This document shows positions 1 through 5,342 of a stretch of 6,918 nt of DNA, one piece after another (positions within the stretch are counted from its first letter, which is position 1; each line of letters starts with the position of its first letter). Position numbers and translations under genes: made by a program. Where the stretch lies: contig DEIP01000039.1 of NCBI GenBank assembly GCA_002352605.1, positions 1-6,918 on the forward strand, given 5' to 3'. The DNA comes from Desulfobacteraceae bacterium UBA2771. Its GTDB lineage: Bacteria; Desulfobacterota; Desulfobacteria; Desulfobacterales; Desulfosarcinaceae. The notes beneath the pieces are model-generated. The model was not told the DNA's origin, ran no database searches, and saw only the letters and a list, made by a program, of their open reading frames with translations.

Positions 1-597
1 CTGGCGATGATCGACAAGAAACGCTATCCGGGTATTCGGTGCGCCAACGAGGAGGATGTCAGCAAGGGTGCCGTCCCCTACTATACCAACTCCACTCAGT
101 TGCCGGTAAACCACACCGACGATATCTTCGAAACGCTGATGCTTCAGGACAGCCTGCAGACCAAATACACCGGCGGCACCGTATTGCACATATTTTTAGG
201 TGAGCAGGTCACCGACATCGAGACCGTAAAATCGCTGATACGCAAAGTATCGAGCAATTATCATCTGCCCTACTTTACCCTAACCCCCACCTTTTCGATC
301 TGCCCGTCCCATGGCTACCTCAATGGTGAGCAGACCCGCTGTTCCCACTGCGACCGTGAAACGGAAGTATACTCCCGGGTGGTGGGATACCTGCGGCCGG
401 TGAAGCAGTGGAACGATGGCAAGCAGGCAGAGTACTGCCGGCGGAAAAGCTTCAAGGTTAACCTCGAAACGCCCGGTGTCGCAGCGGCCGTGGCAATGAA
501 GGAAGAAGCGCCATGCACACCGATCGCGGACAGCCCGACCGAAGCCATGGACCCAGTCTGCACCGATGATGCCCTTCGGCAAACGGGAACGATGTAG
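1..597 (+). CDS. nrdD: Anaerobic ribonucleoside-triphosphate reductase, C-terminal part (class III RNR, 5' truncated by window)
   Basis: This cytoplasmic glycyl-radical enzyme reduces ribonucleoside triphosphates to deoxyribonucleotides under anoxia. The frame is open from base 1, so the gene starts outside the window; the ATG at 7 is internal. Numbering from that Met, the C-terminal zinc site is visible as CPSH (Cys99, His102) and CSHC (Cys112, Cys115). The radical loop RVVGY follows, with the radical Gly127 encoded at 385-387, then the usual LRPVKQWNDGKQ segment. In the family a zinc site just before the glycyl loop at the end of the protein is standard, and the first pair being Cys/His is common. 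Oddly, about 45 residues (from roughly Asn152) follow the point where most NrdD proteins stop; they are rich in Ala, Pro, Thr and acidic residues and hold two cysteines. It is followed 48 bp later by nrdG, its activase, so the two are probably cotranscribed. Identification is secure; the N-terminal ATP-cone and active-site cysteines lie outside the window. Confidence 0.95.
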   Translation: MAMIDKKRYPGIRCANEEDVSKGAVPYYTNSTQLPVNHTDDIFETLMLQDSLQTKYTGGTVLHIFLGEQVTDIETVKSLIRKVSSNYHLPYFTLTPTFSICPSHGYLNGEQTRCSHCDRETEVYSRVVGYLRPVKQWNDGKQAEYCRRKSFKVNLETPGVAAAVAMKEEAPCTPIADSPTEAMDPVCTDDALRQTGTM

Positions 598-645
598 CAA
601 ACGCTCGCGCAACGAATCGACATTATACGAACCTATGATACCTCG

Positions 646-1341
646 ATGATCCTGGCCGGCCTCCAGAAAAACTCCTTTATCGACTTTCCCGGCAAGATCA
701 GTTGCGTCTTGTTTGTCACCGGGTGTAATTTCATCTGTCCATATTGCCACAACGCGGACTTGGCCCGAGGCGATTACCCGGCGCGCATCGAATCGACCGA
801 GGCGATTGATTTTTTAAAATCCCGCCGGGGCATGCTGGAAGGGGTGGCCATCACCGGCGGCGAGCCCACACTGGACAGCGGCCTTTTCAATCTTTGTCGG
901 TCCGTTAAGTCGTTGGGATATCCGGTTAAGCTTGACACCAACGGCAGCCGCCCCGGGGTGTTACGCCGGCTCCTGGACCAGCAACTGGTGGATTTTATCG
1001 CCATGGACATCAAGGCCCCTTTGGACGACTACCATCCCTTTTGCCGAAACCATCAAATCCATGAACGGCTGGCAGCGAGCATCCGGACGATCATGGCGTC
1101 TTCCCCTGCCTATGAGTTTAGAACCACCTGTGCAGCGCCTTTCGTAAACGAAGCCGGCATCGAAACGATTGCCAAAACGATCGCGGGTGCCGCATGTTAT
1201 GTGCTGCAGCCGTTCAACCGCCGGGCCGTGTGCCTCGATCCCACATTCAACCATCGGCAGGACCCAACCATCTTCCCGGAAGCCATGCAGCGATTTAAGT
1301 CACTGGCCGAGCCCTTTGTCAAACGCTGCATGATCCGGTAA
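646..1341 (+). CDS. nrdG: Anaerobic ribonucleoside-triphosphate reductase-activating protein (radical SAM activase)
   Basis: NrdG reductively cleaves S-adenosylmethionine with a [4Fe-4S] cluster to generate the glycyl radical on NrdD. The 231-residue protein opens with GLQKNSFIDFPGKISCVLF, the usual start of this family. The radical-SAM cluster motif CxxxCxxC follows (Cys27, Cys31, Cys34, in GCNFICPYCHN), then the SAM-binding GGEP at 71-74, KLDTNG at 95-100 and MDIKAPL at 120-126. It is the longer single-domain NrdG type often seen beside anaerobe nrdD genes, annotated generically as 'anaerobic RNR activating protein'. The ATG at 646 is the only plausible start: the same frame is closed by the nrdD stop at 595-597 and has no other ATG, GTG or TTG between. 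There is no convincing Shine-Dalgarno sequence in front of it, so translation may depend on coupling to nrdD. It shares the reading frame of nrdD and is separated by a single TAG stop plus 16 codons. Confidence 0.95.
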   Translation: MILAGLQKNSFIDFPGKISCVLFVTGCNFICPYCHNADLARGDYPARIESTEAIDFLKSRRGMLEGVAITGGEPTLDSGLFNLCRSVKSLGYPVKLDTNGSRPGVLRRLLDQQLVDFIAMDIKAPLDDYHPFCRNHQIHERLAASIRTIMASSPAYEFRTTCAAPFVNEAGIETIAKTIAGAACYVLQPFNRRAVCLDPTFNHRQDPTIFPEAMQRFKSLAEPFVKRCMIR

Positions 1342-1490
1342 TCAGATCAGGCTGCGCCCCCCACCATCCATCGATTACGATTTTTGCACATCAGCTGTTA
1401 CCATATTTTCCCACGCACCGTGGGCAAAGCTATCGCTCTCCTCCCGGCGTATCTTTTTTCACAATTATTCATAAACGAAATCAATCGGAT

Positions 1491-1572
1491 GGGGATCGCC
1501 GGCAGAGTGGGTCACCCACCCGGCAAACCAATTGCTTTGAAACGGGTGATCCCCCTGATTGAAAAGTGGGGG
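1491..1572 (+). promoter_or_regulatory. Structured leader with two mutually exclusive stems, upstream of the small Arg-rich ORF
   Basis: GGGGATC at 1491-1497 can pair with GATCCCC at 1548-1554. This encloses a nested hairpin made of GCCGG/CCGGC (1498-1502 with 1520-1524) and GTGGG/CCCAC (1507-1511 with 1515-1519). The same C-run (1551-1555) can instead pair with GGGGG at 1568-1572 across a 12-nt loop. The two pairings exclude each other, as in attenuators and riboswitch expression platforms. The element lies 42 bp before the start at 1615. It fits no riboswitch class that I can identify. Its function is an inference; the complementarity itself is seen directly. Confidence 0.33.
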
Positions 1573-1614
1573 CATGCCACCACACATCGATAATGGAACA
1601 GGCGAAAGGAATCC

Positions 1615-1785
1615 ATGCTCATCAAAAGAGACGAACAGAGACCGGTATCTGAGCGAATCATCGGCGAACGGCGAGCAGGTATTGATCGCCGGGTGCTGAC
1701 CTACGACTACTGTATTCCCGAACGACGCGGCACCACGGACTGTCGACGGGGCCAAACATACGCAAGCCGCAGCCATGGCGAGTAG
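1615..1785 (+). CDS. Small arginine-rich protein with two RR-xxx-(D/C)RR-like repeats, conserved-hypothetical type
   Basis: A 56-residue frame starts at ATG 1615, with AAAGGA at 1605-1610 (spacer 4 nt), and ends at TAG 1783-1785. The protein is basic and has two related repeats: GERRAGIDRR (residues 17-26) and PERRGTTDCRR (35-45), joined by VLTYDYCI. From memory, short Desulfobacterota proteins share the pattern ERR-SG-xDRR, an aromatic F/Y-x-Y segment, then I/A-PERR and a second DRR. I believe this is one of them, but no function is established to my knowledge. There is no signal peptide or membrane segment. The second repeat carries a Cys inside the usual DRR (DCRR), and the tail (QTYASRSHGE) has lost the repeat pattern, so it may be a diverged member. 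It stands alone between nrdG and the convergent thiD, with its own structured leader. A nucleic-acid or anionic-surface role would fit the charge but is a guess. The main alternative is a chance frame, which the ribosome site and internal repeat argue against. Confidence 0.6.
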   Translation: MLIKRDEQRPVSERIIGERRAGIDRRVLTYDYCIPERRGTTDCRRGQTYASRSHGE

Positions 1786-1801
1786 TACGACAGGCGGCAA
1801 T

Positions 1802-1820
1802 GTGCCCGATTAACGGGTGC
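1802..1820 (+). terminator. Possible terminator or attenuator hairpin after the small ORF
   Basis: GTGCCCG (1802-1808) pairs with CGGGTGC (1814-1820) as a 7-bp RNA stem on the plus strand, including two G-U pairs, around the loop ATTAA. It begins 16 nt after the small ORF stop. There is no T-run after it (the sequence is GC-rich), so intrinsic termination is doubtful. On the minus strand only four base pairs survive, so it is a poorer candidate for ending thiD. Confidence 0.22.
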
Positions 1821-1863
1821 GCGCGGCACGGTGCAAAAGTTTGACGGCGCCCTGCCCTCCCCG

Positions 1864-2676
1864 TCAGCCGACGTCTACTCCCGCCCGCCGGTAAAGATCG
1901 AAAAAATGGTGGATGGGACCGCATCCCTTTCCCAATGAGAAGGCATGTTCAATCGCCCCGGTAACGTAATCCTTGGCCTTGGCGACCGCGTCGAAAAACG
2001 TCTCACTCTTCGCCATGTGGGCGGCAATAGCCGACGAAAAGGTGCATCCGGTACCGTGGGTGTTTCCCGTATCGATTCGGCAACGCTCCAGCAACCGGAA
2101 ACCCTCACCGTCAAACAGCACGTCCGTGGCGCTTCCCTGCTCCAGGTGCCCACCTTTGACCACCACCATTTTCGCCCCCAATGCGGAAATTTCCCGGGCG
2201 GCGGCCTTCATGGCATCGACATCAGCAATCTTCTTTCCCAACAGGGCCTCGGCTTCGGGCAGGTTGGGGGTCACCACCCGTGCCAGCGGGAACAGATACC
2301 GGACCAGGGCCGCCTGGGCATCAGGCTCAAGCAGGGCGTAACCGCTTTTTGAAACCATCACCGGATCCAGAATCACCGGTGGCAACCGCTCAATCGTTCC
2401 CAACGCATCGGCAATGGCTTCGATCAAGGGAATACTGGCCACCATGCCGATCTTCACGGCATGGATGGGAATATCGTCGAACAGGCAGGCAATCTGGTCG
2501 TGGACGATCTCCGGCCGCATCTCCTGGATATCATATACCTTCTGTGTATTTTGCACCGTCACCGCGGTCACGGCGCTCATGCCGAACACCCCCAGCGCCT
2601 GAAAGGTCTTCAAATCCGCCTGAATACCCGCCCCGCCCGATGAATCGGACCCGGCAATGGTCAATGCCACACGCAT
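1864..2676 (-). CDS. thiD: Hydroxymethylpyrimidine/phosphomethylpyrimidine kinase
   Basis: ThiD phosphorylates HMP to HMP-P and then to HMP-PP, the pyrimidine half of thiamine, in the cytoplasm. The 270-residue product matches the usual length of about 265-270 and has the ribokinase-fold signatures in order. These are TIAGSDSSGGAGIQADLKTF (residues 6-25, substrate and phosphate binding), DPVM at 104-107, TPNLPEAEAL from 136, VVVKGGH with Lys174, and DTGNTHGTGCTFSSA with the anion-hole/catalytic GTGC ending at Cys211. An upstream in-frame GTG at 2700 would add eight residues, but the ATG at 2676 is preferred because GAGGAG sits 6 nt before it and the family starts at this point. The gene is monocistronic: its nearest upstream neighbour is divergent, and no other thiamine gene is in the window. 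No TPP-riboswitch core (CTGAGA or ACCTGATCTGG type) is visible in the upstream region. Confidence 0.96.
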   Translation of the reverse strand: MRVALTIAGSDSSGGAGIQADLKTFQALGVFGMSAVTAVTVQNTQKVYDIQEMRPEIVHDQIACLFDDIPIHAVKIGMVASIPLIEAIADALGTIERLPPVILDPVMVSKSGYALLEPDAQAALVRYLFPLARVVTPNLPEAEALLGKKIADVDAMKAAAREISALGAKMVVVKGGHLEQGSATDVLFDGEGFRLLERCRIDTGNTHGTGCTFSSAIAAHMAKSETFFDAVAKAKDYVTGAIEHAFSLGKGCGPIHHFFDLYRRAGVDVG

Positions 2677-2682
2677 ATGATT

Positions 2683-2688
2683 CTCCTC
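2683..2688 (-). promoter_or_regulatory. Shine-Dalgarno site deciding the thiD start
   Basis: On the minus strand GAGGAG lies 6 nt upstream of the ATG at 2676. It falls inside the eight extra codons of the longer GTG-started frame (2700), which argues that those codons are untranslated leader. Confidence 0.72.
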
Positions 2689-2712
2689 GTCAACGTTCAC
2701 TCTGTCTTGTTT

Positions 2713-2752
2713 GTTACGGATCGATCGGCATCCTCAAGAATCCGTTACGGAT
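2713..2752. repeat. Repeated 9-mer GTTACGGAT with palindromic second copy, possible operator for thiD
   Basis: GTTACGGAT occurs at 2713-2721 and again at 2744-2752, offset by 31 bp, close to three helical turns. The second copy is part of a 13-bp inverted repeat, ATCCGT-T-ACGGAT (2740-2752); in the first copy the left arm is degenerate. The pair lies 37-76 bp upstream of the thiD ATG, a normal place for an operator. No regulator is identified, and binding is an inference. Confidence 0.4.
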
Positions 2753-3052
2753 TGGGGACGAAATAAAGTTCACGATCCTAAGTATCCAATATTTTTTTTA
2801 CCAGAGCATATTGCCAACGCTCGAATCGGCAACAGGCAAAAGGACGAACGCGGGTGAATCGGTCAAGCGTTTATGAAAAAGCTACAAAAAACATACAGGT
2901 TTTCGGACACCTGCCGATACTGGTAGTGAAAATCTATTTTTGGAATTACGGCTGATACACACTCTCGGTTTTCATGAATGAATGGAAAAAGCCACCACTC
3001 GCGCCGGTTTTTTCCACGATAACAAACAACCCGGTTACCTTCGAAAATCAGT

Positions 3053-3613
3053 ATGACAACCCAAACACGCTATCCGATCACGACAATCAGCAATATCAGC
3101 GGCGGCGCCGTCGGCATCGTCATCGCCCTGGTGCTTGTGCTGACCCTTGCCGGCGGCGGGGGGTATTTTGCCTACAACAAGTATTATAAAAAGGACCCCC
3201 TGCGCACCAAGCTCTCGTCGATAAAGACGAAAGCGGAACTAATCCGCTTCACCCACGACCGCGTATCCACGGCCCTTTACAACAACATGGTCCTGATGGA
3301 CGACATCGTGGTGATGATGGGAAAGGAGCTGGATCGGTTGAAACGCATCAGCAAGAAATTTCCCAATCAGCGTGGGATCGTCGACACCCAGACCAAAGAA
3401 CTCGGCGTCGCCCGTGACCGCCTGGCAAAAATCCTGGCCGGGGTGACCGCAAAGATTGAAAAAATGTACGTCACCTGGCTGGTGAATCGGTCCGAAGGGG
3501 GAAAGCTGATCCGGTCACAGAAAGGAACCCTCACCCGACAACTGGCCGATGCCATTCGCGGCGAAGCTGTACTCATCAGCCGCATCCGCACCAACCCCGA
3601 CGCCACTTCCTGA
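3053..3613 (+). CDS. Unrecognised single-pass membrane protein with helical, charged C-terminal domain
   Basis: I do not recognise this 186-residue protein. It has a short N-terminus, then one hydrophobic segment at about residues 17-40 (VGIVIALVLVLTLAGGGGYF), ending in a glycine run and followed by basic residues (NKYYKKDPLR). The remaining 140 residues are highly charged and predicted helical, with heptad-like spacing (about 50-135), then a distinctive stretch around Tyr139-Gln166 containing MYVTWLV and RSQKGTLTRQLAD. There is no cysteine, haem motif or cleavage site, so the segment is probably an anchor. The positive-inside rule would place the C-terminal domain in the cytoplasm, but topology is uncertain. 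The ATG at 3053 is the only possible start: an in-frame stop lies at 3020-3022 with no start codon between. The ribosome site is weak. The gene is monocistronic and converges on the sigma-54 activator, leaving 54 bp between the stops. Reality as a gene is likely from length and composition; function is unknown. Confidence 0.78.
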   Translation: MTTQTRYPITTISNISGGAVGIVIALVLVLTLAGGGGYFAYNKYYKKDPLRTKLSSIKTKAELIRFTHDRVSTALYNNMVLMDDIVVMMGKELDRLKRISKKFPNQRGIVDTQTKELGVARDRLAKILAGVTAKIEKMYVTWLVNRSEGGKLIRSQKGTLTRQLADAIRGEAVLISRIRTNPDATS

Positions 3614-3667
3614 ATCGGCATCTTTCGGACCAGCCCGGTGTTCTCGCTCTGCTGAAAGCCTCAACCT

Positions 3668-5191
3668 TTAACGATAGGTACGATAATCTACCCCGTATTT
3701 TTTGGCCTTGTAGGCAAACTTGCGCACCGTGGATTCGAGGATATCCGCGGCCAGGGTGATATTTCCCCGGGTGTTCTTCAAAGCATCGATGATCATCTCC
3801 TTTTCCAGGGCGGCCACGGCATCTTCCAGGGAGAGATCCGGCAGCGTGCCGCTCTCCTTTCCCGTCTGAAGGGTGGGCGGCAGGTGGTAGCTGTGAATGG
3901 CACCCTCTTCGCAAAGCAGTACTGCGCGCTCGATGCAGTTTTCCAGCTCACGCACATTACCGGGCCAGTGGTAGTCCATGATCATGTCGATGGCCGGCGT
4001 GGAGAGGCGTTTGACCGCCCGCCCATTCTCTTCGGCATAGCGCTCCAGAAAAAAGTCAGCCAGCAGCAGGATATCCGTTTTACGTTCCCGCAAAGGGGGC
4101 ATGTAAATGGGAAACACGTTTAGGCGGTAGTAGAGGTCTCCCCGGAAGGTCTCATCCTCCACTCCCTGCTCCAGGTTTTTGTTGGTGGCCGCGATGATGC
4201 GCACATCCACCTTGATGGTCTTGTGCCCGCCCACCCGCTCGAACTCTCGCTCCTGCAGAACGCGCAGCAACCGCACCTGCACATCAGGCTCGATGCTGCC
4301 GATCTCGTCCAGAAAAATGGTGCCCTTGTGGGCCAGCTCAAACCGCCCCGGCTTCTGTTTTACCGCCCCGGTGAAGGCCCCCTTTTCATGGCCGAACAAC
4401 TCGCTTTCGATGAGGTTATTGGGTATGGCGGCGCAGTTGACCTTGACGAAGGTCCCTTTTGAGCGGGTGGAGTTGTAGTGAATGGAGTTGGCCACCAGCT
4501 CCTTTCCGGTGCCGCTTTCACCACGGATCAGCACGGTGGCGTTGCTTCGCGATACCTGGCTGATCATCTGGTACACTTCGCGCATCTTATTGCTGTTGCC
4601 GATGATGTTGTTGATGCGGTACTTATTTTCTAGTTCGTCCCGCAGGCGCTTGTTCTCGTCCCGCAGGGCCTCTTTTTCCAGGTGGATGGTCTCCAGGTTG
4701 ATGGCGTGGCGGGCCAGCATGGTGGCCACAACGGAAAGCAGTTTGGTGCCTTCCTCCAGGGGGTAGTCCGGATCGAAGACCCTGTCCACACTCAGGGCGC
4801 CCACCACCCGTTTGCCCAATTTCACCGGTACACAGATGAAAGAGATCTCTCCCAGGCCCTTGATCCGACGCGATGCGGTCCGGTTGAGAAACAGGGGTTC
4901 TTCGCTGATCTTGGGAATGGCCACGGCCTCACCGGTCTCGATCACCCGGCCGATGATTCCCTCGCCAAGCTTGTATCTCACCCGCTCCATGGCGCTCCGG
5001 GAAAGGCTGTGGGCCACCTCGATGTTGATCTCGTCTCTCACGGGATTGAGAATGGAGATGGTTCCACGCTCCATTTGCATGGAATTGGAGAGGATATCCA
5101 ACGCCTTGTACATGGATTTTTTAAGATCCAGGTACTCGTTGAGCGCATTGGATATCTCGTAAAAAAGGGTAACCTGTTCGATAGCTTTCAT
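3668..5191 (-). CDS. Sigma-54-dependent transcriptional activator, NifA-like (GAF-AAA+-Fis)
   Basis: This complete 507-residue bacterial enhancer-binding protein drives open-complex formation by sigma-54 RNA polymerase. An N-terminal GAF sensor domain spans about residues 22-165, followed by a charged coiled-coil linker (about 168-192). The AAA+ domain (about 195-425) has Walker A GESGTGKE (224-231), the sigma-54-contacting GAFTGA loop (271-276), Walker B TIFLDEIG (291-298), sensor I IIAATN (332-337), arginine-finger region FRGDLYYRLNVF (349-360) and WPGNVREL (409-416). A Fis-type helix-turn-helix (about 477-499) ends the protein. All catalytic motifs are intact. The domain order is that of NifA, but no nif gene is nearby and the linker lacks the CxxxxC of oxygen-sensing rhizobial NifA, so the target and GAF ligand are unknown. 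The HTH reads LESTVR where most relatives have a Gly in the turn (LGxS). The start at 5191 is supported by AGAGGA at 5198-5203, 6 nt upstream. It is divergent from dinB. Confidence 0.96.
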   Translation of the reverse strand: MKAIEQVTLFYEISNALNEYLDLKKSMYKALDILSNSMQMERGTISILNPVRDEINIEVAHSLSRSAMERVRYKLGEGIIGRVIETGEAVAIPKISEEPLFLNRTASRRIKGLGEISFICVPVKLGKRVVGALSVDRVFDPDYPLEEGTKLLSVVATMLARHAINLETIHLEKEALRDENKRLRDELENKYRINNIIGNSNKMREVYQMISQVSRSNATVLIRGESGTGKELVANSIHYNSTRSKGTFVKVNCAAIPNNLIESELFGHEKGAFTGAVKQKPGRFELAHKGTIFLDEIGSIEPDVQVRLLRVLQEREFERVGGHKTIKVDVRIIAATNKNLEQGVEDETFRGDLYYRLNVFPIYMPPLRERKTDILLLADFFLERYAEENGRAVKRLSTPAIDMIMDYHWPGNVRELENCIERAVLLCEEGAIHSYHLPPTLQTGKESGTLPDLSLEDAVAALEKEMIIDALKNTRGNITLAADILESTVRKFAYKAKKYGVDYRTYR

Positions 5192-5240
5192 CTTATTTCC
5201 TCTAACCGACCACGCGATGGAGATGCAAACTCGTTTCCTG

Positions 5241-5268
5241 CTTACAACATTTTTGTAATCTCTGGCAA
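5241..5268 (-). promoter_or_regulatory. Possible sigma-70 promoter of the sigma-54 activator gene
   Basis: On the minus strand TTGCCA (5263-5268) and TGTAAG (5241-5246) are separated by 16 bp. They match the -35 consensus at five of six and the -10 at four of six positions, and would give a leader of about 43 nt before the ATG at 5191. The -10 overlaps the left arm of the inverted repeat at 5242-5258, which would allow repression. The match is modest. Confidence 0.3.
5242..5258. repeat. Inverted repeat TTACAA-N5-TTGTAA, operator candidate
   Basis: TTACAA (5242-5247) and TTGTAA (5253-5258) are perfect reverse complements around CATTT. The site lies midway in the 151-bp spacer shared by dinB and the divergent activator, 51 bp upstream of the ATG of the activator and about 50 bp upstream of the -35 element of dinB. 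It resembles a dimeric repressor operator. It is not an E. coli-type LexA box (CTGT-N8-ACAG), and no known regulator can be assigned. Confidence 0.42.
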
Positions 5269-5307
5269 GTGCGGAAGCCGATGGAGCGAATTTAATTGCG
5301 GATCATC

Positions 5308-5336
5308 TTGAAAGGAAAACCAGTGTCCGCTAAAAT
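5308..5336 (+). promoter_or_regulatory. Near-consensus sigma-70 promoter of dinB placing +1 at the ATG
   Basis: TTGAAA (5308-5313) and TAAAAT (5331-5336) are separated by exactly 17 bp and match the consensus at five of six positions each. Counting the last T of the -10 as position -7, +1 falls on 5343, the A of the dinB start codon. The only purine-rich ribosome-site-like stretch (AAAGGA, 5311-5316) lies within the promoter, too far from the ATG to act as a Shine-Dalgarno. Together these suggest a leaderless dinB transcript. Confidence 0.62.
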
Positions 5337-5342
5337 GCAACC

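Larger units (their letters stand above)
2677..3052. other. Divergent intergenic region between thiD and the membrane protein gene
   Basis: This 376-bp spacer is more AT-rich than the flanking genes and has stops in all useful frames. It includes an 8-nt T-run at 2792-2799 and short inverted repeats (TTGCC at 2811-2815 with GGCAA at 2828-2832, and CAGGT with ACCTG near 2896-2913). It must contain the thiD promoter and probably that of the gene at 3053, but I cannot place a convincing -35/-10 pair for either. No tRNA, riboswitch core or sigma-54 site is recognisable. An overlapping plus-strand frame at 2974-3189 is rejected as a shadow. Confidence 0.5.

Noticed and set aside
595..645. nrdD and nrdG lie in the same frame separated by one TAG, suggesting UAG readthrough (pyrrolysine) and a fusion protein
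   Set aside because: The 16 linking codons do not resemble either family, the nrdG start matches homologues, and separate nrdD and nrdG genes are the norm. Same-frame adjacency has a one-in-three chance.
634..648. TATGAT hexamer exactly 6 bp before the nrdG ATG, hinting at a second leaderless promoter
   Set aside because: There is no -35-like hexamer at 16-18 bp spacing, and the gene is probably in an operon with nrdD.
280..750. Long minus-strand frame overlapping nrdD and nrdG
   Set aside because: It is a shadow of GC-rich coding sequence with no family resemblance, opposite two secure genes.
1405..1550. Resemblance to a GEMM (cyclic-di-GMP) riboswitch: CACGCACCGTGGGCAAAGC near 1411 and CCCGGCAAACCA near 1519
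   Set aside because: Only fragments of the GEMM core match. The second conserved half (GACGCAAAGCC-type segment and tetraloop receptor helix) is missing in the right order, so the class cannot be supported.
1465..1800. Minus-strand frame of 111 codons starting with a signal-peptide-like hydrophobic stretch
   Set aside because: It has no ribosome site and no family resemblance, and it is antisense to the small Arg-rich ORF and the structured leader, which explain the region better.
2974..3189. Overlapping plus-strand frame starting ATGAATGAATGG upstream of the membrane protein
   Set aside because: Its second half is an out-of-frame translation of the membrane-protein gene (Arg-rich artefact), and the first half shows no family signal.
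3620..3657. Possible bidirectional terminator between the convergent genes (CTTTC with GAAAG and AGC with GCT)
   Set aside because: The stem needs a five-base bulge and lacks a T-run on either side, so it is too weak to annotate.
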